Made by a program: the position numbers and the translations under genes. Shown piece by piece: positions 1-12,175 of a stretch of 64,000 bases of DNA (its first letter is position 1; each line of letters starts with the position of its first letter). The stretch is from Ciona savignyi (Eukaryota; Chordata; Ascidiacea; Phlebobranchia; Cionidae), in assembly GCA_000149265.1 (NCBI GenBank), contig CH003021.1, forward strand, positions 1,198,462 through 1,262,461, written 5' to 3'. The notes under the pieces are model-generated. The model made no database searches. It saw only the letters and a program-made list of their open reading frames with translations, and was not told the DNA's origin.

Positions 1-131
1 GCGGATGTCATATGGAATCAATAGGATACAGTAGGAATGTCTCAATCATATACTACATTGGAATGACCATTTGATTCAACTAAATATAAATATCCCATGA
101 ATATGACTCACAATTTAAACTTTCATATCAG

Positions 132-2430
132 CTGCTCTCTCGGTGAGCAATGCAGAAATTTTAGAAATTTCGCTTGAACTGTGGAATCTTGACGTCAATA
201 GAGCAGCTGCTGGTGATGTCGTGTTTAACCGCCAAGCAAGCACCAGCGACAGCTCCACCGTGGACAGCTCTTCAGAACCGTTAGTAGTCAACAAATGTTT
301 CTTGCATTTTGTTATACTGTCTCTCTTCACGTAGATTCTTTACGTATGTTAATCCGAACCTTCTACTTAAACCAACCTACCAGTCGCTTATAGCATTATT
401 GGACAACTACCAAAGCGTTCAAGGAATCAACGAAGTGGTATGTAAAATGAAATAAAAACTGTATTTCAAGACCATCACAGTAAATAAGCGTTTTGCATAA
501 CTACCCAACACTTAATAATGGCAATTGAACCATTGAGTAACTCGAAATGAAACACCTCATAACCGTATATTCAAATAATTCTATTATTAGTCGTTGCTTT
601 TTATTAAAAAAAAATAAATTACTAAGGGTGCAATTGTAACAATATATAGCCTATATTACAAATATAATGTTTTACTTTTTCATATTTAGACTACATCTGA
701 AGAGACTGCTGAGCAGGATGCTTTTCTTGACTTGTTCCTTGACACCAGTATCGGGAAACGCCTTTTTGAATTCCTGCAATCTAAAAGTAAAATTTTTCTT
801 TCGCCAATTACCAGCACTAGTTGTTTATTTCTTTCGGCCTAGCTTCGAATCCAATACTACCGATTAGTCTGGTGGTTTTACGCATGTCAACCAAAAGGTT
901 GCAGATTTAAAACAGGTCGCTAGATATTCGGTTTGTGCCCTTGGGTAAGGCACGTAACGCACATTCCCTGAACCCAGCGGATTAATGTTTTTTTAAGGAA
1001 TTAGTGCGAATCCGACGGTGTGCGCGCGGTGAGGTCTAATTATTGTCCGTCTGTTAACCATTGGTTATTCCATTCACAGAAATAAACATGAAGGGGTATC
1101 CTATCCCCGTATTCTACCAACTGGGTCGTTTTATTTTTCTACTGCTACTAAAAAGATCATTTAAAAATTTAAACGTTCACAGATCGGGCTGGTTGTTCTG
1201 ACCTTGCTACTTTCAAAGATTATCTGAGAAAACAATGGTTCGAGCTTTTTAGCAGACAAAACAACGCTATGGACACCAGCGGGTAAGATAACGATCAAAA
1301 ATAGCAAAAGTATTTTAATTTAGAAGTAAAAACAATAATCTTTCAATCGTGGAATAGTTAATTTTGTCTAAAAAATCGTAACGTTTTTTACCTGCATACT
1401 GTTTTATTCATTGTGCCACAGAGAAAAATGCTAATTTGGCAAAACAACAATCGACGTGCATGACCATTTTTTTCTTTTTTGGCAGATTTGAACACGTTTT
1501 TGTTGGTGAAATTAAAGGAAGTAGTGTATCTGGATTTCATAACTGGGTACAATTTTACTTACGTGAACAAGACAAGTCACTGAACTACTACGGCTACGTG
1601 AGATATACAAACGTAAAATCCCAGTTGTTTCTAATATTCGTGAAACTTCCTGTCAACATTTGTTTTATACACTTTATAGCCTGAACTTTACGGAGTTCAT
1701 TTCGAATGGGAAGGATACATGAAGGGTCTTTCTGGTACAGCAATCGGTGCAAGTCCAGAAGCAGATCTAGCATTGTTCACTCTTTGTCATATGCTACGCC
1801 CAGCATCCGCGTAAGTGTAAAACAATTTACTACCAATACACCTTTTTACCATATATAGATTTACCTATGTAAATTTAAAACACACTTTAGATACTTCCAA
1901 TATTTATTTTTCCTAATATAAAAGTCGGTTGAAGAGTAATATTTCAGCCGAAAGATTAAGTGATCGAGTCCAGCCACTAGCTTGGACGGGACCCTGGGTA
2001 AAGCAGGCGGAACTGTGGTTTAACACATGTCGGAAAAAATAAGCGTATGTGTAGTATATATGTGTCAACGATCGTCATTACGACTGAGCCACAGTTGGGT
2101 TTCCGGCTATATTTTAGTGGTTGATATACATCACAGAAGCAACATCCAAAGTGCCATTTTTAAGGACGGATTAGGCCAGGAAATGACCAGGGTTAAACCG
2201 AATATAGCAACTGCCTGCTCATGACCTATGTTCTTTTCCTCAGACCACCGGCCAAATACCCTATATTCTGCAAAAGTATTTATTTTTCAATATATTATCC
2301 CAGATGCTCAGTCAACATCACAGACGACTCAGGAACAGTTGTAACCCGTAGTATCCAGACTTGGACCTGGACAAAAACCTACCCCGGTGATGGCCTTAGT
2401 TATGTGGCTTCCGCATATTACGTCATTTAA
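132..2430 (+). CDS. EndoU-family (XendoU-like) endoribonuclease, 5' end outside window
   Basis: Seven exons join with matching phases: 132-279, 335-437, 690-786, 1183-1282, 1486-1612, 1680-1810 and 2304-2430 (TAA stop). They give about 277 residues of an XendoU domain. The family consists of metal-activated, uridylate-preferring RNases. The N-terminal part reads [16 protein letters not shown] and [14 protein letters not shown], both typical of the family. The catalytic region holds [11 protein letters not shown] (Glu-His and a second Glu) followed by GFHNW (second His). The exon from 1680 has [20 protein letters not shown], where the Lys and GTSPE-like motif sit in the family. All catalytic positions therefore look present. 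Earlier exons (start codon, any signal peptide) lie left of the window. The third intron carries a SINE copy. Confident of family; secreted ENDOU versus another paralogue cannot be decided here. Confidence 0.88.
862..1107 (+). repeat. Composite tRNA-derived SINE copy 1, in an EndoU intron
   Basis: A diverged copy of the SINE seen also at about 35.8, 37.6, 40.0, 42.3, 47.3, 54.0 and 57.8 kb. It has the tRNA-like head (TTAGTCTGGTGGTT), the shared body (CCCTTGGGTAAGGCACGTAA, CTGAACCCAGCGGATTAATG) and ends in ATCCT-type tail repeats. Confidence 0.75.
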
Positions 2431-3047
2431 GTGGGAATAAATATACCCTATACTAGCATATGTGGTTTCACGGAGCTTAAGATTTGATAGAAAGCTTGGT
2501 TTGTGTTTATTTTACAAACGATTGCTTTTCGGGATAGGAAATGCTGAAGTGCAACAGTTGCAATGCAGAACGATTACAATTAAGTACGTATAGAAACGTA
2601 AACGTTGTGTAATAATAAATAACCATAGTGTGATAAAGAAAAGTACGATGAAGGAATATTAATATGAGCGATCACTTGTGCAGAATGCCCGATTTAAATT
2701 TCTAGAAATGCTGGTCTTTTTTAAGTCTGTGTTAGCTTGCGTAGGAAAACCGGAACATAAAAATACAAATAATAACATAACGTTTTTAAATTTAAAAAAC
2801 GTTTTTGTACACTAGCTGCCTGCAGCATATATTTTCATTAAAAAGCTGACGTGAGTTCTGACTGATGACATATTTGGGTTGAAGGCTGATGTGAATTTAC
2901 CACTGTGTTGAGGTGTATGCGATACGGTGGAAGTTAGGACCGGAACATTGAAGATATGAATTTTCGTCACGTGAGCTGTTGCACACTTTATCTTCGGGAA
3001 TGTGGTTCCGAAATGCAATAAGGTGTCACCATTGCAGAGTGAGTACC
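2431..3047. other. Convergent 3' flanks of the EndoU and Wnt genes
   Basis: This is the gap between two convergent stop codons. An AATAAA lies near 2438 and another near 2614, candidates for the EndoU polyadenylation signal. No further coding evidence was seen. Confidence 0.5.
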
Positions 3048-6000
3048 CTATCTGCATATGTACTGCGTGTACCGATTTATACACTCATCGCATGTGACCT
3101 TGCAACAATATTTAAAGGAACAGTTACATTTTTTCTTGACCACCACAACTTCCCGTTTGTAGCCTCTTCCACAACACATATAGCCACAACCGCCTGGACC
3201 CTCGCGCGTTGGGTCACAAACACGACCCTTTGTCCCCAAACTGCCTCTGCGTCGGTCACGGCGACAAAAATGGGGAGAAACCTGGTGAAACACTAAGTCT
3301 GCGTTGGTGATTGCGGGAAAGATTCGTCTTCGACGCTTGTTGTTCCTTAATCGAGCTCTTCGACGTAGTGCTTTAGCTTTTCGGTAACGTGATCTGTTCG
3401 GAAAGTTTTTATTGACGCTCCTTCTCACTTTATTCGGTCTCCTTAAACGAGATATTCTGCGGCGGTTGCTACTTCTTCTTGGTTGGCCAGCAGCCACGAA
3501 TCTTTGGCTACCAGGCTGCATGTTAACTTTTACGGCGGATTCGTACTTCCTTCGTAAATTTGCACGTACTTCGTCGAAACTTGGCATTCTCAGCCAGCAT
3601 GTACGCAGTGTGCAGGTGTCCGATAGGCCATGGCACTTGCATTTTCTTTTCATATTGCCGGTAATCGCCTGCAACGTTTTTTTTGTATTTATATTTGGCG
3701 ACAGATATAAGAAAGTATTATATAACAAAATGCCGCAATTGAGCACGCAATTATACCCACGACGCAATTGAGCAACGATTGGATTTTACCAAATATTTGA
3801 CTTCGCTTTTAAATACGGGTCGTACCAACCGCAAGTTTAGATCGTACAGATTTTGGCGTTAACGATGGCGGGTGATCTGGTCTATAGATAAAACAACGCA
3901 CGCCAAACTACCACTTAGTGGTGTGCCTTTATTACCCTATTAAAAACGTGTGTTTGTACATTTTGGTTTTGTCAAAATGCCAATAGGTTAAATTTATTAA
4001 AAAAAGAAACCTTGTAGGCTTAATTTGATTTGTGTAAAGGGCGTGTCCATTGCACTTTTCGTTAAATAGACCACCATAACTTCGATTTCAGCTAACACCA
4101 ACTATACGGCGAAAGCTTCCTTTGATACGATTTTTTCGGGCACATTGTTCTCGTGCATTAATTTATAAAATCCACAGTTGCAGATGTGGTTGTAGTTGCG
4201 AGTCTCATTAGATTATCAGTAGGATTTGGTATTCAATCGCAAAATCAGTATCAGCTACTTAGTGGAGATTGGTACAAGTTCGGGAGAAGCGACCTGACTC
4301 GACAAACAACCTTTATGAGGCCATCTATACGATAGATCAAGGTCTGAACCAATAAACTCGTTGGACATTTTCCTTATGAGAAGTGTTTAGAAAGCCTTAA
4401 GTAATAACTAATATCCGATCAATTTCGTAAAGGTGATTATGGCCTGACACCGTCTTACCACGCTTGATTTTATCAGACTTACTACGAACCTAGTGTCCGC
4501 ACCGTTGACTTTACTTTTTACGGAACGTAAGGCGATATAGTGTGGGTCGGAAAGTTCTATTTTAAGGTACATCAAGATTGCATTAAAATTGTACACAAAA
4601 AGCTAAATTTGTGGACGGTATAAAATGGTCCATTCCTACAATGCCACAAATGCGTTATTAAACGAAAAAATCTCGGTAAATATAAAAATATATTACACAT
4701 CTTTAGGGCGATGGAATGATTTTACACTTACCAGTCGCCCAGCTTCATAATTGTGCTGGCTCAGTCGTAACCGTAAGTTAACTTTCCGTTTTCGCCCAAT
4801 AAACCTGGTTAGGTTTAAAAACTGACGTGTTTTCTGGTATCCGAACGCCACGTTGTCGTCGCAGCCTTCCCAATCAAATTTGTCCACAATTGACTCGAGA
4901 TGACTTTCGTTTATGTAGTGGTTTCGTTTCTGGGCTTCCTATTTAAAACAGTATTTTACTTCAACTTCTAACGGAGCTGTTTATTTTACAGGTATATATA
5001 TCCTGAGTTAATCTATGCCATTTTGCCAGGCACTTATAATTTGAAGACTCTCTTTTAGATTCTTTGATAACCGTAAAGATGGTTATGCAAAATACACAGT
5101 TGTGTGACATACCCTTCGGAGGAATTCTTTCTTCAAAGCCCGTGTGTTGACACAGCCGCATTCTGGTATGTCACCATGGCTACAGGCTATAGTTATTGCG
5201 TAGGTCATCGCTGCTGATGTAACTGCTTGTACAAAGCTGGTCTCCCTTGTTGCTGTGGTAAATAAAGATACTGTCAAGTCAAGTTGGTTTACAGTTTGTT
5301 TGGGAGTGTCAGAGAACTTCTTTACACTTGAATCTTGTAGAAATGTTTAAAATTGGACTTACAGTGCAAGACAAGACAAGTCCTTCTTAGCGACAGTTTT
5401 AAAAAGGATTAAGTTAGTTTGGCGACATATGGGTTAAGCCCCGAAAATGGCAGTAGTGAGACACTTCTCCGCGAAAGAGGACTATTTACAGGATACAAAC
5501 GCACATGGCCGAACGTCAACTGGCGGCCACTTCTAGCTTTTTTTTCGACGAATCTGAGTCAGGTCAGATGTCCGGCCTTGCACACGTCAATTTCGGATTA
5601 ACAGGCGGATTATGAGCGGTCGCCTTCTCTTATAGGAAGTAGCAGGAGCGTTATTATCCATGGTTTGTTTGGACAGAAAACAAAATTTCGCCTGAACGCT
5701 AATCGAAGCATGTTTTAAAAACAACCCGCTTATTTGCGGAATCACAAAAATATCCGCAGAGCATTCTTGGGGGTTTTAATTTAATGAGACCAAATAATTT
5801 CACCATAGTGTTAGAGAATATTTCTTAAATTTTCAATATATAAAACCAAAAGTGAATGGTATGCAAGCTTGTTTGCAAGTTCCTAATACCTGTGGATTTT
5901 AATACCACAGACCACATCAGCTTAGATGAAGCTAAAATGCCACCAACGCATCGCGTAAACACAGCTCCAGCAAGTAACCGCATACTGAAGCTAAAATCTC

Positions 6001-9000
6001 CTTTATTTTGCCGCGTGTCGTAATTTACAAGAACGTTGTAAATTGTGAAAATGTCTAAACCTCAAATCACCGTCTTTTTGTACGATTTTTACTTAAATTG
6101 TTTAACAGAATAAGAGGACGTCCGACAGGGTGTCATTTCTTTGATACCAAAGACGTGACAAGGTCGACCCCACCCTTTCCCAACGTATTGAGAATTAACA
6201 TTCAATCAGATAAATGAAGATATCACGAGGATTTATCTAGACAAGTTAGGATTACGGCTTGGATGCATCCGATACCAGTGCATTTTGTGGTACAATGGAA
6301 TCTCAAGAGACATCAAACGGAGGATATCTAATCGTTAGACTCCGGGTATTTTAATGGGAATTTGGCGATGGGTAGATTATGATCTAAATATTGGTAAACA
6401 GAAAGGTTGATTAGCAGTCTATTAAGATTGGAGTGCAAATTTTTGTGCAATCGAAGAGATAATAAATGTATTTTTTTAGCATGTCTCCGTGCAAATGTGC
6501 AGTCATCTTGGCTACACCTGGTTAAGATAACAAACATTTTACGCAGGCAAATTCAAGGTAAAAATTAGCGATAATTCTGGCGACGTTCACCAGCTCTTAA
6601 TTTCGAGACGAATTGCGGTGATGCTGGTTTCCGTTCTTGGTTAATTGCGCTTGGAAATCCCGGCATAGATTAGCAGCGTTATCAACTGTGTGTGCGACTG
6701 GGACATATCAATACCCATGCATATACAACATTCTGAACACAGTATCCTTGGACGTATATATTTTTTACCAAAATATAAATCCGGCAACATCTAATTTATT
6801 TTATTTAGATCGATTTTAACAAATTTTAGTACAATACAAATAATTGTTTGATCTGCCATTGGTCTAGAAGTAAGATTAGTGGTATAACGTTCCTTAAACA
6901 CGGGGAAGAACTACATTGACATTAGTCATATAATAACACAACTTTAACAAAACAAGGAAAGCATGCGTTCTAATCAGGGTAAACTATATAAAACTAAAAA
7001 TAAAGACCATATCAGCATATTGACCAGTTGCGAAATCCTAACCAAGAATAAAGCCAAAAATATAGCTTAGGCTAAAATAGATACCTAAATGTTTTTAAAG
7101 TTTTGTCTTGTAGGTAATTGATATTTTATCTGACAGCTTAAAAGGTTTCCATTTAAAAACATGCTACTTTAACACATGATAAGTTTTGGCTACGTGGTGG
7201 TTGGCCTTCAATGCATAGCCATGGTGGCACCTAATGTATCCATCAAATACACCAAACATCGTAGATAATTCTGCCATATCTATGACAAATTGGACATCTT
7301 TTAATCTGGAGTATGATTGACAAATTGGAGTAATACGAAACATACAATCTACATTTGAAATATCAAAAATTAAAATATATAAAGTACATTTGTAGGCCTA
7401 AAGAAGCCAAAAATAATCTAAGCGTGTCTGGCGAAAATTAATAACCGCCTGAAGAAACGCATGCAGTGACCAAACATACACCAACTAAGGCGAAAATTAA
7501 TATTCTAATGCGACCGAATATTAAACACCGTTACTTTTCGCCAAATTCTGTAATTTAAGTACAATATTATGTTTTCCTTAAAATGCACAATGTCGCTAAT
7601 ATATATTATCTTGATTTAGCACAAATCTCAGAACAACATCAGCAGAAATGCGGGTTATTGATCTAACTGCTTTGGCCTCGTATCCAAATAAACTAAAGCT
7701 AAACCTCGACAGAAAAGTCATCGAGTGATTTAAAGTTCGGGAACTTTTGTGACGAGTTCTCGGTGTTTTGGGCAGACACGTCGCCATATTAGGAGACGAA
7801 TGCTGATCAAGGTAGTGCGGTTTGTTATAAGTTAAATAAAGTTCGGAAAGTATTTAGGAATTTGAAATATCCGTGCTCAAGTTCCGATGAGGCCCCGTGT
7901 AATTTACATGCACATGATAGCATCGGAAAACAAACATATACAGCGGCGAGTCTTTAAACTACAAAGTGGCGAGCAACACACCTAAATCGAACATCCAATT
8001 TAACTCGAAATCAAACTACACAAGACAAGATTTTACCAATCCGAGTATTTTACCAATCCGAGTATATAGCTATCAACCGATTAAATCTGTGGTCAATTTA
8101 AAAAAAATTAACAACCGATACTTACTTTGCCAAAGCGCTTTCGCGTAAAAGTTTTTAGGAGTTTGGGTACAGTTCCATCTTGAAGTACGGAATTCTCGCG
8201 CACAATTGTATGCCCCGTTCTGGATCCCTTTTCTGATCTGCAAAATGAAAGCTGCCTATAACTGAAGTTTTATTTTAAAAATACCACGGTTTGCTGCTTG
8301 TTTCTTCGCCACCTAGCTGATTATAATTATATGGTACTTCAGCTGCATTGTATATATATAAATGCTTTTGCGTGAGACATTGGTGAAATTTGTCAAAGTT
8401 TGTTTATGGTATTAAACCAAAGTATTCTGCTTTCTACTTTAAAAACAATGCATACCTCGTTAACAACAGACAATTCGTTCCTGCACATTTCAGCCTGTTG
8501 TCCACCAATTTGCCGAGCCCAGAGACAAATTCGCTCACTGTCCACAAGACCAGGTCTATTGCCAGGACTCCTGAAAGAAGAAAACCTTGTAAGTGTATTC
8601 TATAATATAAAGTACACTCGCACACATGATAATAAAATACTTTTATTTATAAAAATTTAAATTTTATTGAGCAGAAATTTATTTTAAGTTATAGTGAGAA
8701 CGACTGTGATTTTAGCTTAGTTATTTCCAGTGCATGTTTATACGATGGTGACAAAATGTGGTTACTGATTTAAATATCGATAAAACCAAACTTCATTAGA
8801 GCGGCGTTCGTCGAATATTTAAAAAATTTCAGAAATAAATTGTTTACTTTTTGGCTCGGTTTATACAAAGTTGTCGTCATTTATTTCGCTAGTCAAAACG
8901 GATGACGCAGTTGACCTATGTCAGTAACGTTTGGTTGAAGATAAAAAGCAAACCGATCTGCTATTTAATAATAAGTAGATACCAATTAGAGAGATGATAT

Positions 9001-12000
9001 TGCATATATTATTTTAACGATGACTTTGTTACAGTGTACATATCACTATCTCTGAAACAAAGACTCTGCTTTTAGGTGTTCTTGATCTTAAACTATAAAC
9101 AACTTAAAACGTAACAATTCAATCCATCTGCCAAGTCTACATTATCCTTTGATGATGGTTTAGTCTCGGCAGAAAAGCCTTGACCCAGTCAAATATAGCA
9201 ATTTATCAATGTCCGATTTTTGTGTATGCCGGAGGTGGCAACCGGTTATATTAACTACAAGAACCGAAGGAGGATTATGTCGGGAGGGATTACCGAGCGC
9301 GGCTTCATTTTTCCTTGTCAGTCTGCGCTGCAATTTAAATTAATAATATAAAAATATTACTAACTAATATATGGTTGTAAATACGAGTTATTTATTGGTG
9401 TTTATAATTTGAACTGTCTCATTTCCCGAGATCTGTGTATTAATAATGTTACGCTTCGACGACTTGTATTTTTAGGAATATACATTTCGAAACATAAACC
9501 AAGCAAAATTAGAAAATCTTTTTCGGAAATTAAACATTCACAGTCAGTGCAAATCGATTCCACAACCGGTACATTAGCAATTTTTTTGGAAAAGCCGAAT
9601 TGCCCGAGGTGGCTTGGTGTTGTGCTGTTTATGCGTATAGCACGAGCAAGCTTGTTCAAAGTGACAAATGGTCTTAATTATTTATTATCTGTGCAAGACG
9701 ACCGGATAATTTGAAAGACCTGTGACCCTTTACCGGTCGTAGATTAAAAAGGTTACTTGCGAATTATCGTCACGGACATTTGAATGGCAATTGTTTACTT
9801 AGAAGATGTTGTAGCAGAAACTAATAACGCCATTTTCCCGGAAAAAATAATCTAATAGGAATAATCGAGGTTTAATTAGGCTAAACGAAAATGACCCACT
9901 TATTAATCGCCGCGAAATCCCCTCCATTCATATTTTATAGCGTTTACATTAGCCATGTCAGCTTGCAAAGTCAGCGAACGAAAAAATGTCCTCAGGAGAA
10001 AAACTGAGAACTGCGGGCTACTGACTATCACACATGTAAATAACGACAATGCGCAATGTCTGTGCATAAAAAATCGTTCAGCTTAAAATCTCGTGAACAC
10101 GTTTAGACTTTTGTAACTTTTGCACTTTCGTAAATTCCCTAAATATATATGGAATATTTCAAAATTTTCAAAAAAGGTTAGGTGTGAAATAACGATGAGT
10201 AACATTTAGAGCAAATTCTTGTAAAACGTTTCAGGGTACGGACCACACATTCCTCACAAACTTGTACTAATGAAAACTATTATCACTTTTGCATAAATCG
10301 ATCAGGTTTCATTCACTGACTCAGAACGTTCCGTTTAAAAATTCTTTCCGACTGTTCGATTTCATGCACCTTAGAGCATAAACAATCATATAACATATAG
10401 ATAACACCAGCTGCTGAATCGCACGGGCCGTATTAAATGGTCAGGGAACTGTGTTTAGACAACCCAGGGCGTGAAAATTAAATGGACAAGCGTGTCTAGC
10501 AAAGACGAATGGTTTGTGCCACCTCGGTAGAGTGACCTGTCACGCGCGAAGTCGCGCCATGATCGAACATAAAAAACATAAACTATAATTTAAAGATCAA
10601 AAAGGAAAGGTGGGTTAGCGCAATCGGTTAGCATCCGTCTCATACAGAGCTTTCAAACAGATCACAAAAATTAACAAACTTCTGCGACCAAGTGACAGAT
10701 CCAGATGCATTTTGCTCGAAACAACACCCAACACTTTTTTTTACATTTAACAAATCTTGTATTAAAATTTAAAATGCTCTATTAATGCTGTAGTTTCTAT
10801 GCGAAATTGGATAAAACTCTATCGGAATGGATATATCTTGTTATGTTGGCTTCAATATTTGCTTAATAATTAATTGTATCGAATGTTAACCCGCCATACT
10901 TCGGGCGCAATATTTACTGGTACATTTGTGGAATACTTTGTGTTAAACTGCTATAAATATAACATTGCCTATACATATTATTTATGACTTTCCCGATTTG
11001 TTTTGCTAAATATAACTGTGTAAGAAATTCAAAATAATCCATGGTAAAGCGAGAACTTGGTTTCTGCTTCTCCTGCCCAAAATAACAGGTAAGAGTACCT
11101 AAATTGTGACGTCAACCCGATTGATATATAATGACATCAAAGAAATATCTTAAGGGGTTTTGACCGTCATAAGATCCATTCAAATCATTATGGTATCCAA
11201 TCACTGTCCTTCCCTTGACTATGGGGTTTCAAATTACAAAGCACGTCGAGGTAGGTCTTACAATCAAATCACAACTTTGTTGACGTCGTACTCTTTCTTA
11301 TCTTAGACGATTTAAATTAAGATTACCTAGTCTAAGATTACCCAATAAAGTCGATATGCTGCGACTGGGGGTTATAAAGCTTCTTAAAAGTATATCCCTT
11401 TTACTTCTTTATATTTTCTCCCTTTTACTTTAATATTTCTTTTATTAAATAAATATTTAATATTTAAGGGATATTCCTTAAATATCTCCTTATATGATTA
11501 CGGCAAGTCAAGATTTTAACAAGGTGTATTAAGTTAAGTGTTGACTTACCACCAAACAGCGGCGACGTTTGCTGTGCAGAATATCAGCACTTGGAGCAGA
11601 AGTATGGTCACGCTTGAACGAAAGGCGGGAAATAATCGTCTGTGTTTGCTCCACGCTGTTCCGTCAATTTTCCGTCGTTCCTTCGACTTTGAATGCTGTT
11701 TTTGAGTTCTGGATTTAGTTCTAAATATAACATTTTCGTTTGTCGTAGCTTCTAAATGCGTTTGAGTTTTCTGCTGAATAGGACACAGCCTCATCTGCAG
11801 GTCGTTTTTCATTGGATTGGTAATTGTTTCTATGCTTTTCTTCTGTGGCTTCAAACCACAATCGTCAGAGTTCGGTAATGCTTCCAAGATCTTGTGCTTG
11901 GGTCTACAAAACGTGGTGGATCTACGAATTGGCTTTCTACAAAATTTACAGCTTGAAATAGCAGTTGTTGCTGCATGACAAGCGATTGGTAGGTTCGTGG

Positions 12001-12175
12001 CAAGCGTGCGGCTTGGATTAGTAAGATGTATTCTTTCAGATTTCTTGGTTAAATATTCATCATTTCTTGAAATGGGAAACGTTTCTTTATCTCTATTGGT
12101 CTTGATCATGTCTGACATCGTATTATTCTCATGCTTTGCAAATCCCGCTGATAATACGTCGTTTGTAAATGTCAT
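3048..12175 (-). CDS. Wnt family secreted ligand, divergent, with long N-terminal extension
   Basis: Six exons on the minus strand keep frame: 12175-11550, 8570-8456, 8237-8126, 5252-5113, 4929-4732 and 3668-3048, giving 603 residues against the usual 350-400. Wnt hallmarks in order are GAYNCAREF..RWNCT (exon 3), TRETSFVQAVTSAAMTYAIT and ACSHGDIPECGC (exon 4), DWEGCDDNVAFGY and HNYEAGR (exon 5), CKCHGLSDTCTLRTCW (exon 6, with the Ser that is lipid-modified in Wnts), then GSLGTKGRVC, MCCGRGY and a cysteine-rich tail ending in YICR. Wnts are lipidated ligands for Frizzled receptors. Two oddities: a hydrophobic signal-like stretch lies at about residues 187-204, behind a long hydrophilic extension, and exon 6 carries a basic insertion of about 55-60 residues. 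TLRTCWL and GSLGTxGRVC recall Wnt2/Wnt5, but orthology is unresolved. Just upstream of the first ATG a TTTCAG could be a 5'-UTR splice acceptor. Confidence 0.9.
10513..10650 (+). repeat. Two degenerate tRNA-like fragments in the first Wnt intron
   Basis: Near 10520-10570 an Asp-like pattern is seen (CTCGGTAGAGTG, then CCTGTCACGCG, then GATCGAAC). At about 10612-10653 TTAGCGCAATCGG followed by GTCTCATAC resembles the 5' half of an elongator tRNA-Met without its T arm. Neither folds as a complete tRNA. They are probably SINE heads or decayed tRNA copies. Confidence 0.35.

Noticed and set aside
9402-9714. Overlapping frames of 85 and 101 codons in the Wnt intron
   Set aside because: No motif, no link in phase to Wnt exons, and the two strands are open symmetrically as expected by chance.
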